Positions 11,006-22,376 of a stretch of DNA of 64,000 nt are shown here, piece by piece. Positions within the stretch are counted from its first letter, which is position 1. Every line of letters starts with the position of its first letter. This DNA comes from Porodaedalea pini (taxonomy: Eukaryota; Basidiomycota; Agaricomycetes; Hymenochaetales; Hymenochaetaceae), in contig NBAY01000064.1 in assembly GCA_002794775.1 (NCBI GenBank), positions 124,001 through 188,000 of the forward strand. The letters run 5' to 3'. Below the pieces are notes generated by a model that saw only the letters and a list, made by a program, of their open reading frames with translations, had not been told where the DNA came from and searched no databases. The position numbers and the translations under genes are program-made.

Positions 11006-11717
11006 CGCTGGTACGGGCGTATGTGTCAGGCGCTCAGGGGGTGTTGGCGGTGACAAGTCTCTACGGGGTGTATGATAGCCTCCTGGTTCGCTTGGGAGGA
11101 CGACCGACGATGTCGAGACTGTCAGTGAGGATGGTGCACAGGGAGGTCGAGGCGCCCAACGAGTTCGCTTGCCGGAAGACGGGTCAGTCGAGTACCAGGC
11201 GTGCCTAGTGTCACTCCACCAGAGATTATGAGTGATGTGGTTTCTGTCGTCCGCTACGTACGATTGGCGTTCCGCGTCGTAGCGTGAAGAAGAGGGGAAA
11301 GCCCGCTGTTGTTCCTCGGTGAGATCTATCTTGACTATGTCGGGGGGGGAACAGGTAGGGGCTGGTTGTCCAGATGTATGTTACGCTGACGAAGGACAGG
11401 TTTGTCGGCGAGTTTGATGACCAAATGGAAGGAGGCGGCCGAGAGCACAATCGACAACGATGTCGAGGACTGTACACGGTGTGTTACCCACGTCCAGGTC
11501 AGATGGTTCCTCCACCAGAGGGAGAGGCGAAGAGCCAGGGTCGGGAAATGTCGGGTGTAGGTTTACGTAATACACGAACGTCCAAAAACGTCTGGGCAGG
11601 GTTGAGGGTTGTCGTTCAGGGAGTTTACACGTCAAATCCGTCGAGGGGGGTGCTCCTCTAGACTGGGTGAAGGCGAGTCGACAGCGACGACGTACGCTGG
11701 GGACGAGCCTGGGTGAG
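11006..11717 (-). other. Element A untranslated leader
   Basis: About 710 bp between PBS and gag ATG, similar to the element B leader at 49-746. No convincing coding frame; the short ORFs are not supported. Confidence 0.6.
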
Positions 11718-11728
11718 GTTCTGCTTTT
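11718..11728 (-). promoter_or_regulatory. Self-priming PBS of element A
   Basis: Sense AAAAGCAGAAC, one base from the LTR end. Its 11-nt exact complement GTTCTGCTTTT is in the LTR at 11936-11926, 33 nt after TATATAA (11969-11963). That is where an RNA 5' end is expected, so the transcript start can pair with this site, as in Tf1. It does not begin with TGG, arguing against tRNA priming. Confidence 0.8.
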
Positions 11729-11729
11729 A

Positions 11730-12143
11730 TGTTAGGCGGGAGCCCGGGAGACGTCTCGGACTGGGCAGGCCTCGGCTGACTGTCGTCTGGGACATGCTAT
11801 ACTCGAGTGGAGACTCGGGACACACTATACTCAGGCTAGGTCATCGCGGAGGTAAGAGGATTAATACAAGTCTAAACTAATACAAGGGGGACGAGTCTCA
11901 CCTAGGTCGTCGCGGAGGTAAGAGGAAAAGCAGAACAAGGAGTTCATGCGATTCCTGAGACCTTATATAGCGATGACTGTGAGACTATATTACCTAACAT
12001 TACATAACGAGTGGGAATGGAACGAATGAAGGCAGTGTGGGAATGATTGTGTAAGATGGGTAAATATAATGAAAAGGACGAATATAATAAAGGAAATGGT
12101 AAAAAGGAAAATAAAGGAAAAGGTGAAAGTTCAGGTTCTAACA
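11730..12143 (-). repeat. Element A 5' LTR (414 bp) with TATA box
   Basis: Same ends as the other LTR. TATATAA on the minus strand at 11969-11963 and a predicted start at 11936. Differs from 5920-6333 at seven CpG positions only. Confidence 0.95.
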
Positions 12144-12148
12144 GTCAG
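12144..12148. repeat. Target-site duplication of element A (right copy)
   Basis: GTCAG, identical to 5915-5919; region E resumes immediately after. Confidence 0.95.
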
Positions 12149-12766
12149 GATGAAATGTCGACACTCAAAAGTGCTTAGCCTTCCGGCTGGCAGTCAGAAG
12201 CTTGATTCGAAGAACACAAAGTTGGAGAAGGACTGTATGAAACTCATTAAATATGTTCAGTATGTCCTACAATTACTGTGTTGCTGTAAGCTGGCTGAGC
12301 TATTCTGGATCAGGTGTTGCTTCAACAAGGATGCAAGCTCTAGATCAGATTACTTGTCTTGCCATAGAGGATCGATTTATCTATGATGTACTCCTCATCA
12401 TAGGTGCCATCTGCAAAATTGAGCCCTTGCAAAGATTGGACTTATAATTATCTGTCTTGTCCCTGGAGCTGATGACTAGCTCTCACAAGGCCCTATTTTC
12501 ACTGGTCAATATGGAAGTCAATGCAGTTGCACAAGAAATCAGAGCAATGATAAAAGCAACAATCCAGTCCAGCTGTCAGGTACATCAAGCAGATAAATTG
12601 CAGCACATAAAGAGTTACCTGAGGTGCATTTCATTGCTGCAAAATTCAGCAGAATATATTCACAATAGCCAAAATACACATAGCGATCCAGATCAAGTGT
12701 TCCTCATCATTCGGCATCTCGACTACATTTTTATAGAGCTTTGCAATTGTTGTAGTGCATGTGCGA
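12149..12766. other. Region E, part 2
   Basis: Continuation of the sequence interrupted at 5919. Plus-strand segments such as 12457-12760 (EIRAMIKATIQSS) look protein-like and helical and are kept in the right arm (46345-46640), but no family is recognised. It ends at the foldback element. Confidence 0.4.
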
Positions 12767-13624
12767 TTACAGCCATTTTCATAAGTCCTGCGACACATGC
12801 ATGTCACATGAAATGAGCCGCGGCTGAGCCAAAATGTTGAAAAATTAGAATGAATGCCTATTTTCTCTGTAAATTCTGCACAGTACCTGCTCATTAAGTA
12901 CTCAAAAAAAAAAAGGCATGGTTCTCAGGAGCAGAAATATGTAAAATAGGGAGCAATAAATTGACTGTGTAGGTGGGTGGAGATCAAACAAGTGCAGCTG
13001 GTCTGTTCTCTCACACATTTCCACTGAGATTCAAAAATTATGGCTCTCCTACATCTACCTATAAAATTCTTTCCTGTGTCTGTAAATTAAGTATATGACT
13101 ATATCAACATCTTCTGCAAGTTTGAAGCCAATCCATTCAGTATTCATGGTCCAGCAGCAAGATTTGTGTTCTACTCTGCAAGACCTGTTGTGAGAAAAGA
13201 AGGGTGGAAAGAGCTTGAAGTGGAACACAAATCTTGCTGCTGCACCATGAATACTGCATGGATTGGCTTCAAACTTGCAGGAGATGTTGGTATAGTCATA
13301 TACTTAATTTACAGACACAGGAAAGAATTTTATAGGTAGATGTAGGGGAGCCATAATTTTTGAATCTCAGTGGAAATGTGTGAGAGAACAGACCAGCTGC
13401 ACTTGTTTGATCTCCACCCACCTACACAGTCAATTTATTGCTCCCTATTTTACATATTTCTGCTCCTGAGAACTGTGCCTTTTTTTTGAGTACTTAATGA
13501 GCAGGTATTGTGCAGAATTCACAGAGAAAATAGGCATTCATTCTAATTTTTTGACACTTTGGCTCTGACGTGGCTCACTTCATGTGACATGCACGTGTCA
13601 CAGGACTTATGAAAAAGGCTGTAA
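12767..13624. mobile_element. Foldback (long-TIR) element, left copy
   Basis: An 858-bp inverted repeat with arms of about 400 bp and a spacer of about 50 bp, starting TTACAGCC and ending GGCTGTAA. It has no coding capacity. The ends are flanked by TA if counted from CAGCC, suggesting mobilisation by a Tc1/mariner-type transposase. Copies of the family also occur at the palindrome centre and at 45489-46344. Confidence 0.8.
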
Positions 13625-15110
13625 GGTATTTATTTAGATGTGCAAAAAAGTGGAGTGAAATTGTAAAGAAATTGGTTAAAGTATGACTAAAAAGAAAAGG
13701 TGTCATGTGACTGCCAGCAAAGCAGTTGGACCGTGTCATCATTGTGCACAAAAAAACTGCACATTTGTCTCAACCACCTTGCTGCCCATCTCATGGCAAG
13801 GTCAGGCTGCCATCCTACCTACACACCTACCAAGAAGGCCCAGATCTACCCTCTAGCAACATCTGGGGTCCCCTATCATGAAATCAAGGAGCGTTTTGGA
13901 TGTGACTGGACGACAATCTGGAGGATCATCAGGGACTGGGAGGAACACCACTCTTTCTATCCTCACCATTGCAATGTAGGCCAGCCATCCCTACTATCTG
14001 CTTGAGACAGTCTTTGTGCTGAGCTTGCCCTTGCTAGAGGGGAAGCAAGCAATGCTGTTGAAGTCCAGCAACAGCTATTTCCAGATGTGTCTGCTCAGAC
14101 CATATGACAGCTGCTCAAGAAGCAAGGCCTACATGTATTCGCTCATCGGAGGGTACCACTTCTTACTGCACTGCAGAAATGCAAGTGTTGCATATGGGCA
14201 AGGATTTATTGGCATTGGACAAAATGGCATTGGAGGTGTGTCATTTTCTCAGATGAATCCAAGTTTAATGTTTTTGGGTCTGATGTGTGACACTATGTCT
14301 GGAGGAAGCCTGGAGAGCATGTCCTTGATGATAGGAGCACACAGAAGCAGGTTTCACATGGTGGAGGACATGTCATGGTCTGGGGATGTATCACATCAAA
14401 GGGATTTGGGCATCTCCACAGAATTGAAGGAATAATGAATGCAGAGCAGTATGTCTCCATTCTATCCACATCCCTCCTAGGAACATTGGAGGACTACCAC
14501 CTACACCCAGCATACATTGTCTTTCAGCAGGATAATGATCCAAAGCACAACTCCATACTTGCTTGCACACGGTTCACCAACCACAAGATCCACCTCCTCT
14601 TCTGGCTACCTTCCAGCCCTGATCTCAATATCATTGAGCATGTCTGGGATGCACTTGACCATCGTATTCAAAAGCAGAAGCATCAGCCTTCTAATGCAGA
14701 TGAATTATGGGTTGCTTTGCAGGAGGAGTGGGATCAACTGGGTCAGGCTTTTTTGTCAAATCTGTACAACTCAATACCCCAGAGGATTTCTGAAGTGGTG
14801 AAAGTTTTTGGAGGGAATACTAGCTACTGATATGATGTATTGTCTTGCCCTGAATTGCATTTGCTGGATTTTGCCATAGAGTTAGATAATTTCTTCTGTT
14901 TTACTAAAACAAGACTTGCAAAGGTAATCTCACTATAATTCAGAAACTCAGCCAATATTTCTGTAATTTTGCATACATATACAGTTGATGGTTCTCTAGA
15001 TCTTACAAAAGAAACCAGGACAAAAACTGCATTGGTTATATTTTTATTACATTTAGAAGTAGCCTTATACAGAAAAAGGGCATGTTGCAATAATTTTGGA
15101 AGCCAGTGTA
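13625..15110 (+). mobile_element. Tc1/mariner element, left copy (inactive)
   Basis: Contains a DD34E transposase relic. The 3' end reads ...CAATAATTTTGGAAGCCAGTGTA, resembling Tc1 terminal repeats, followed by a short CCTA tandem run. The matching 5' terminal repeat was not found before 13700 and may have been lost or replaced by the foldback element. Left boundary is therefore set at the foldback end. Confidence 0.7.
13793..14830 (+). pseudogene. Tc1-like DD34E transposase with three in-frame TGA stops
   Basis: A single frame of 346 codons, the normal Tc1 length, from MARSGCH to GGNTSY. An N-terminal helix-turn-helix region (GVPYHEIKERFGCDWTTIWRI) is followed by the catalytic core: SDESKFNVFGSD (first Asp), FQQDNDPKHNS (second Asp) and SPDLNIIEHVWD (Glu, 34 residues later). 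Three TGA codons interrupt it (14003, 14105, 14288). The third sits where related transposases have Arg, as expected from CGA to TGA. The right-arm copy has the same three stops, so they predate the duplication. Confidence 0.88.
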
Positions 15111-15257
15111 CCTACCTACCTACCCACCATTGTCCGAATCCCAGCCCTGTACATCACGTACAAATTTTCCATGATGCATCAGGGAGTGATGATCAACTGC
15201 TCCATTATGGCAGGATGAATGAATAGCGCTTCGTTCGGTTGCGTGATCATGGTTTTG

Positions 15258-15296
15258 CTCTACCGCGATTTGCAACTTGTGCAAACCGCGGTAGAG
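15258..15296. repeat. Perfect 10-bp stem hairpin
   Basis: CTCTACCGCG and CGCGGTAGAG frame a 19-nt loop in which TTTGCA/TGCAAA also pair. The right arm keeps it at 43817-43855. Confidence 0.7.
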
Positions 15297-15552
15297 GGTG
15301 TGGGAAATGACCAGAGATTTTCGCCGCGAGTTGCATTCAGAATGCTCACTTTTGTGAGCAGCAGAACGACCACTTTATGACACTATTAAAAATATTCTAA
15401 GGTGACAGAAGGGAAGACCCGTATCATTACATTTTTTTCTCATTTTTCATTTTTTTTAGTTGTGTTGTTTGTGAGTATCTGGGATGCAAAACAGTATTAA
15501 TATTGCAAAATGAAAAACAGGTACCGCGATCTCAAAAGAAATACATGTACAG

Positions 15553-15627
15553 GGTCGCGACAGAGACAGCCGAACAGGGCCTCTGTCGCAACCAGAGATA
15601 TCGTGATCGCGCGCGATCATGATCTCT
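15553..15627. repeat. Two adjacent hairpins
   Basis: The first (15553-15593) pairs GGTCGCGACAGAG with CTCTGTCGCAACC. The second (15594-15627) is a nearly perfect palindrome around GCGCGC. In the right arm (43482-43513) compensating-looking changes keep the second palindrome. Confidence 0.6.
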
Positions 15628-16074
15628 TTTTTGGCAGGGAGTATCGCGTGCCCTTACCATTTGTCTCACAATCTCGAACCCACGCAGATGGATCTGGAAG
15701 TCCCCATGAATAACGTTGCAATTACCATCTTGACCTAAATATCACGCTGTAGACTTTGCCTCAATGTTTAATGTAGGACACAAGGAAGCCTAGGCCTGTC
15801 TCGTTGGAAGCTTGATCTGAGTTTGGAATACGGATCGACGTCTCGCCCCGTGACACAAGGTTTTTTTCTTCAAAGCGCTTGATGCATCAAAGCCCACTGG
15901 CACGTTAGTAAGTACTGGTGATAATACCAGACAGGCTTTACTCAGCACTCACTGCTACACAGCGCCCATATCTCTAATGAGTTTCCGTCTCATGCCGTAT
16001 ATAATGCCTAAGTGTACCCGCACAACGCCACCCAGACACGCCCAGAATCTTCTTCTTCGACAATTCCGTCTGCG

Positions 16075-17365
16075 ATGCCTGAACAAAAAGCCCTCTTTCT
16101 CCAAACTCCAGTTAACGGCGAGTGGCGCGTAGGATCCAAAGCCATCCCGAAGCCCGGGCCCGGGGAACTCTTGGTAAAGATCCATGCAGCTGCATTGAAT
16201 CCTGTCGACTGGAAGATCCGAAACAACAACTGGTTCGTCGCTGAGTACCCTGCCATCCTCGGTTCGGACTCGGCTGGTACAATAGAGGACGTCGGCGAAG
16301 GCGTCCAAGGCTTTGCGAAAGGCGATAAGGTGTAAGCTTACCTCGGGCTCCTACCTCGTGTTTAGACACTGACGCATTGCTGCCCAGAGTTCACCAGGGA
16401 TTCTTTTCGAATGACAAAGGAACCTTCCAGCAATACGCGGTCGTCCCAGCAGAGATCACAGCTAAAGTCAGTTCGAGTCCTCCCGTTATCATTTCTCTGG
16501 CTGATTTCTTTTTCAACGCTACACTGAACGTAGCTTCCTTCGAACGTCTCTTTCGACGAAGCTGCATCTGTTCCACTGGGCCTTGCTACCGCGGCTCTGG
16601 GACTATATGGCGACAGACCAGCGGGAGTCCAGAAGTACGCACCTGTGTGGGAGGAAGGTGGAGAAGGCATATATCGTGGAAAGCCGATCGTCGTTTTCGG
16701 CGGATCGACCTCTGTCGGGCAATACGGTATCAATATCCTTGGTACACACCTTGATTGTAAGGATAGAAGTACTGACCTTCCATCTTTCATGTAGTCATCC
16801 AGCTGGCAAAGCTCTCTGGTTTCTCACCCATCATCGCCACTGCCTCACCGCACAACACAGCTCTGCTCAAATCACTCGGCACGACGCACGTTGTTGACCG
16901 CAAGGCGGACGTCGCAGCCAAGGTCGCGGAGATTCTCGGTAGTGCGCAAGTCGAGTTGATCTTCGACGCAGTCTCGGAGCAAGACACGCAGTCACAGGCG
17001 TGGGACCTGCTCGCACCGGGTGGCGCCCTCGTAATCATCCTCCCAACAAGGGTCGACAAGGGGAAATACAAAGACAAGACCCTCATTGACACCGTGGCCG
17101 GCAATGTACACTTTCCAGCAAACCGGGGACTTGGCGTGAGCCTCTACAGTAAGCTGACGCGCTTACTAGAGAATGGGATCATCAAGGTATGGGGGCGGAG
17201 CTAGCTTCGACGGATCTGATTTACTGAAACGACGCATGAATATAGCCCAACCGCGTCGAAGTGCTTCCGAACGGCTTAGCTGGGATTCCGGACGGGCTGG
17301 AGCGCTTAGAAGGGAACAAGGTCAGCGGGACGAAGCTTATTGCTCGTCCTCTGGAGACTGCCTGA
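16075..17365 (+). CDS. Medium-chain reductase/quinone oxidoreductase-like protein (left copy)
   Basis: An NAD(P)H-dependent zinc-independent medium-chain dehydrogenase/reductase of the quinone oxidoreductase/trans-enoyl reductase type, presumably cytosolic; substrate unknown. Five exons fit in frame (16075-16331, 16388-16466, 16534-16726, 16795-17186, 17246-17365) and give 346 residues. The N-terminal GroES-like part ([33 protein letters not shown]) is followed by a Rossmann segment ([21 protein letters not shown]) and a complete C-terminus. The ATG at 16075 is the first in frame after the upstream region. No zinc-ligand cluster is seen. No biosynthetic cluster is evident around it. Confidence 0.88.
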
Positions 17366-17949
17366 GTAATTGAAGAGAGAAAGGAAGAGTGCCGAGAAAC
17401 TGGGGTCCTTAAGTTAATTTCCGATTGATAAGGCGAAAAGGACATTGGCGTTTACTGGCGAAGATGAATGGATGGCAGAAGTTTGCATTTAGTGATTAGT
17501 ACGGACACGACATTGGTGATTGATTGCTCATTATTGGTCTCGTTTTTCCGAGCGAGGTGAGCCCAAGGGGTACGAGCTCAAAGGGGTGGAAGTGGATGAC
17601 CTAAAGGTTCGGAAAAAAAAGTCATCGTAATCTTGCTGGAGCGACACTTGCACCTGTTCACCTCCATTGGTAGACTCGAAATTTTGAACAAGCACGTCTG
17701 CAAGATATTCTTCTGGATCAATCTGAATTGCTGTCCTCTACATACATGTAATTAATGAAACTGATCGGAAATGAAACGGGAAGTTTTGAGTCTCATGTTT
17801 ACCCTCAGCCATTTGAAACTCTTTCATATTGGACATCTATAGAAGAATAGCAAGAGAGAGCACGACGATAACATGGTCCACTAGGATACAAATCAAAACC
17901 GGAGAAAGCGTACAAAACAGTCACAATAACAAGTCCACAACACAGACAA
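17366..17949. other. Convergent intergenic region
   Basis: Lies between the 3' ends of the reductase (+) and the ABC transporter (-). No gene seen; presumably holds both polyadenylation regions. Confidence 0.5.
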
Positions 17950-20900
17950 TCATCGCCGCTCGCGCATCTTCAGCCAAACAACGCCGATGACACCGATGCC
18001 GAACCCAGCGATGAAAGCGAAGAGGACGAGCACGTCTCTATAATAATTATTCACGCCGAAGCCGAATAACTATACATCGTCCTAATGATCAGAATGCAAT
18101 TTTTTCTTGGATTAAACGGTGCACGTACGAGTTGCATGATAAGGCTTGCTGAAACATTGACGGGTACGCCTTGGAGCGTGTCCTCAATCATGAGCCCCGA
18201 GCCGACCTCGTTCACAGACAGTGCCTCGAGGCTGTATTTGAGTGGACAGAGCCACTGCAGCCAGCGCAGCACGGGCGGTATATCACCGAGGTGCACGAAG
18301 AAGCCCGCAAATGTCATTTGATACAGAGCCGTCAGCGCGCTCAGCAGAATCGCGACGCCACCGTTTTGGAACAGACATGCAAGGAGGAAGTTCTGCGATC
18401 GGGGGGAGTTAGTGGAAGGGAAGGACTGACGAAGAGGGAACGGAACGTACGAAAAGAGTCATGGCTAGGGAGTACAGAACAAGGACGAAGAGGAACTTGA
18501 AGAAGTGGGCTGGATCATCGGCGAGGCCTGCCATCCAGTATGTTCTGCGGAAATGTAAGCAAAGGCGAAGGGCGATGCAATAGTGTACGCACATCGAAGA
18601 TACTATGATCGCTGGGATTAAGCGCAGTGGGACAACATCGAAGATAAGTCGAGAAAGCAGCCAAGCTGTAGGACTAGATACAGATCGTCAGTACAAAGTG
18701 CTGTCCTAAGCTTTCGGACTAACCTGTAGTACAAGTTGGACCTCTCGCGAAGGAAGAGAGGCCGCGATTCAACAAGATTATACAAGGCGCTCAATGATGA
18801 AAATGCTATGAGAGCACCCTGTATGAAGGTTGATCTGAGGTTAGGAGACGTCCACCTTTGGGGAAGATCATGCTCACCAGGAAGAACAAGCACCCCACAC
18901 GGGACTGGAAGCCGGCAATGGTGACACCCGTGTTGAAGTACAGACCCCCGCAGAAAACGCCGAGGACACACGCGATGCCAACATGAGTGAGGAACAGCGT
19001 TTTATCTCTGCAACCCTCGCCTCGTCAGTTCTCACTCTCCTTGTGAAAGTAAGTGATACGTACCTTCGCAATATCTTCCACTCGCGACCGGACAGAACCT
19101 CAAGCTGGGTCAAGAATGTAGCTGCGTACTGAGAGCCACCCTTCGCTCTAGACTTGCCCGAAATCTCGCCCTTCTCCAGTTCAGCAGGGCTACTGACTCC
19201 AGCACTAGCCTGCTCACTCTTCTCTGACTCCGCCTTGAGGTCAGCATCCCTCACAGGCATTTCCCTCTGGGCAGAAGAGAACAGAGCAGGCTGCGGATCG
19301 GACGCGACGTCCAGAAGGTGTTCCGCGACGTTGTAGCCTTCAGGCGGCGCGGGGACGCCATGTGCGGCGAAGTGACTCAGAGGCGCAAGTCCACCTGGCC
19401 CAGAATACAGAGCACGTCCATGCGCAAGAACCATGACGCTGTCGAACGTGTGATAGAGCTTCGAGCTCGGCTGGTGGATGGACGCGATGACTGCCGTGGG
19501 ATGCTCCGGATCGTGAGCGACAGCACGCAGGACTTCCGCGACCCGCGCGGCGCTCACGGAGTCGAGTCCGCTCGTCGGCTCGTCGAGCACAAGAGCGTCT
19601 GGCCGCCCCACGAGCTCAAGCCCGATGCTCACGCGGCGCATCTCACCGCCGGAAACACCGCGGCGTTCGCCCGAGCCGATCCGCGTGTCCGCGACGCGTG
19701 CGAGTCCGAGCTGGTCGATGACCTCGTCGACGCGCATGCGCTTCTCGTGCAGGGGGACGGACTCTGGCAACCGCAGTTCTGCTGCGAAGACGAGTGCCTC
19801 GCGCACGGTGAGGGTGGCTGGGAGGACGTCCTGCTGGGGTACAAACGCAATGCGTGCGCTAGGAGCAACGACATCTCCGCCTGCAGAGCGAGTGACAGTC
19901 CCTGATACGACGCCCATCTTCTGTTTCCCTGCGAGGATTTCGACAAGCGTCGTCTTTCCCGCACCTGAAGGACCGAGAATCGCCATCATCTGCCCGGGCT
20001 CAACGCGCCCGCTCACGTTGTCTAATATAACTTTCTCATCCGTAAAGCCGTCCGCGGCTCTCGACTTGCGCTGCAGGAACCGGAAGGCCTTCGCGGTCGG
20101 TACAACATACGAGACGTCCCGCCAGGCGATAGTAACGCCGCCACTGCCAAAGGCGTCAGAGAAACCTCTCCGAGCGCGCCTCTGTGTCCCGACACCGAAC
20201 AGAAGGAACACAACCGCTAGCAGGAGCAACGCGCCGACGACGGCAAGTCCGGCGATGACGCCGCCGCTCAAACTCTTGTGCGTGTCTTCCGTAGTCGTAC
20301 TATTCGACGACGAGGACGAGTCGAGTACACTCTGCGCAACGCATTCGCCGAAGGAGCAGTCGGAAAGGGAGAGACCGCTGGAGCCGAATAGTTGGTTCAG
20401 GATCGTCTGCTGGAAGCCGCATGATGTAGTCGACGTCCCATTCGGTGGCTCCGCGCAGGAGATAGTCAAAGTGCCGGCGAGTCCGTCGATGGTGCTCTTC
20501 AGATTCGTTGCCTGGGGTTAAACGACCATAAGCACTTAGTTTACACGCAGAGTGAGGATTAAACAAAGAGGACGCCTCACCCCGCCGCCGCAGAAAGTCG
20601 TGTTCGTCCGACACGTGCACTCCAGGTTTGAGCACTGCCAGTCCGTCGAGCCGTCACCGGCGCCGGTCTGTGTGCAAGAGTCCGCGGCGCAGTAGAACTG
20701 CTCTACGCCCTCGTACCAGAGCTGTGCGTAGACCGAGCCTGCTGAGCCGAAGCCAGTCACGTTCGGCAGCGGCGTTAGTCCGGGCTGGAGCGTCCGCAGG
20801 ATGTTGAGGTTCGCAGAGCCAGGGAAGATGGCTTGCAGTGTTGGATTCTGATGGATTTCGTTATTGAGTTATGAGGATAAGAAATATAAAGAGAGAGGGG

Positions 20901-21341
20901 ACGCACAATGACACTGCAGCTCATCTGTCCCGCCGCTTGCACCTTCGGCTCATTATTGCATACTAGTGTGCTATTCTGGCCCGAATCACCCCCAGTCAGG
21001 GTGCCCGCCACACTCGAGCTCCCCCCAGAATTCGTGAACGCCGTCTGGCATGCGGACGAGCTCTGGCAGACGTTGCAACCGAAGCCGCCCCAGCCGGACT
21101 CGCAGGAGCAGCTCGAGCTGGTCAAGTTGGAGAAGGCCGTCTCGTTGCCGGATGCTAAGCTCCTGCTTGCGCCCTGGAAGATGTCCCCGCCGCACCCGGG
21201 CTCCGAGCACGTCGCGCCTCCGAATCCGGAGGGGCAACTGCAGGACGTCCCGTTCTGCACCCCATAGTTCTCACAAGAGTCTTGAGCTGCCGCTTCCCAG
21301 AGCAGACGCAGGAAAACGAGGAGCGTCGCTGGGCGGTACAT
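17950..21341 (-). CDS. ABCG-type transporter with EGF-like N-terminus (Adp1-like), left copy
   Basis: A half-size ABCG transporter. It starts at the ATG at 21341 (MYRPATLLVFLRLLW, a likely signal peptide) and ends at TGA 17950-17952, with several short introns. Order: a cysteine-rich luminal/extracellular region with EGF-like repeats (SCSCPSGFGGATC), a transmembrane segment (GGVIAGLAVVGALLLLAVV), the nucleotide-binding domain with Walker A GPSGAGKTT, signature VSGGEMRRVS and Walker B ALVLDEPTSGLD, then an ABC2 membrane domain (from FLTHVGIACVLG to VVWLKMRERR). EGF-like repeats ahead of an ABCG module are known from yeast Adp1. The substrate is not known. It is divergent from EMC4 with 250 bp between the starts. 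Confidence 0.9.
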
Positions 21342-21591
21342 GGCGAGTTGGAGGACGACTGGGGTTCACGGCATGAAGGGAGGAATATAAGAGAGATAAT
21401 TAATTCGCAGCTGAGACTTTGTGGATGAGGTTCGAAGATCTACGGACAGCCTCAAATGGGGGAGCGTGTGTATGTCGTGCGACAGTCCGACGACGCGTGC
21501 TTCGCGTCCTTGACGCAACGTTCTCCAGTTACCAACACCACGGGCGAAGTGCAAAAAACGAATCGTCGGCTGCGTCGATCTGTGGACGACA
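21342..21591. promoter_or_regulatory. Shared divergent promoter, ABC transporter / EMC4
   Basis: 250 bp between the two inferred ATGs. No canonical TATA box is obvious; contains AT-rich GATAATTAATT near 21395. Conserved at 37498-37747. Confidence 0.5.
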
Positions 21592-22376
21592 ATGACGACG
21601 AAACTGGACTACAACTCGCTCGACAGTCCATCAAAGTGAGTTAATTTCTTGAAATATTTTCCGCTCAAGTTGACCATTGGACACGTCTTCACAGATGGCG
21701 AAACCTACCGCCGCCACCGGGTTTTGCAACGACCCCATCTTCCGTATGTTATTCCTTGCTTCTAGCCATGTGCATCTGTATGCTTCGTTAACTATATTAC
21801 TTCCTCCTGCCTTTTTACCGCAGTCTTCGAAGACACCGTCTAAATCACCTGCAACCGCAGAGGCGACGTACGCCGCTCTGAAGGAGAAGCGCGCATGGGA
21901 CCTTGCAATATCGCCTGCAAAGCAACTGCCAATGCAGGCGTTCATGCTGTACATGTCCGGCGGCGGTGTGCAGATCTTCAGTATGGGCATCGTCTTCATG
22001 CTTCTATTCTCGCCGTTCAAGAATTTGGCGAACATTAATACCGGTACGTGAGCGAAGGCCGCTTGTTCCGGATAGCCAGAAGTAACACATGGGTGCCTTG
22101 CTGCGTAGTGTTTGCGCAGTTCGCGCCCTCGACGTCAAATGCGAACGCGCTTTCGACGCTTCCGCTGCAGAAATTCGTGTATCTGTTATGCAACATTTTA
22201 ACACTGGGTCTCGGGTTGTGGAAGTGTCGGTCGATGGGGCTGTTGCCCACGGGTACGGGAGACTGGTTGGCGTTCGAGTCTAGAGGTGCTGTGAGTCCCT
22301 GCGTTTTTTTCGCGTTTCTTATGCAGGGTGCTGATCTTTGGTTCTCAAACAGGCGCCTGAGATTTTCTTGCAGTGA
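21592..22376 (+). CDS. EMC4: ER membrane protein complex subunit 4 (left copy)
   Basis: EMC4 is a core subunit of the ER membrane complex, which inserts tail-anchored and multipass proteins. Five exons fit in frame (21592-21635, 21695-21743, 21824-22043, 22109-22290, 22353-22376), giving 172 residues, the usual size. Diagnostic stretches are LPPPPGF near residue 20, [21 protein letters not shown], a first transmembrane segment ([14 protein letters not shown]), a second ([14 protein letters not shown]) and the family motif [11 protein letters not shown] followed by DWLAF. The start was chosen because splicing from ATG 21592 creates the LPPPPGF motif; a later ATG at 21695 is out of that frame. 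No defects seen. Confidence 0.92.

Larger units (their letters stand above)
5920..12143 (-). mobile_element. Element A: full-length Ty3/gypsy chromovirus (6,224 bp)
   Basis: A complete LTR retrotransposon transcribed on the minus strand, with 414-bp LTRs, a self-priming PBS, gag, a -1 frameshift site, an open pol of about 1,200 residues, and a polypurine tract. It is flanked by GTCAG duplications and is absent from the matching site in the right arm. The two LTRs differ at seven positions by eye, all CpG versus TpG or CpA. A chromodomain at the end of pol and the Tf1-type priming place it among chromoviruses. It is young, but gag has one frameshift and one TGA stop, so this copy is probably not autonomous. 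Confidence 0.95.
15111..16074. other. Intergenic segment with strong small hairpins
   Basis: No gene is supported. It begins with a CCTA microsatellite (15108-15124). It contains three compact inverted repeats, annotated separately, and short AT-rich runs. Promoter elements of the reductase gene at 16075 probably lie in its last 200 bp. Confidence 0.4.

Noticed and set aside
12767..13624. Foldback element as the 5' part of the adjacent Tc1 transposon
   Set aside because: Its inverted ends form a complete unit, and a separate copy exists at the palindrome centre without a transposase.
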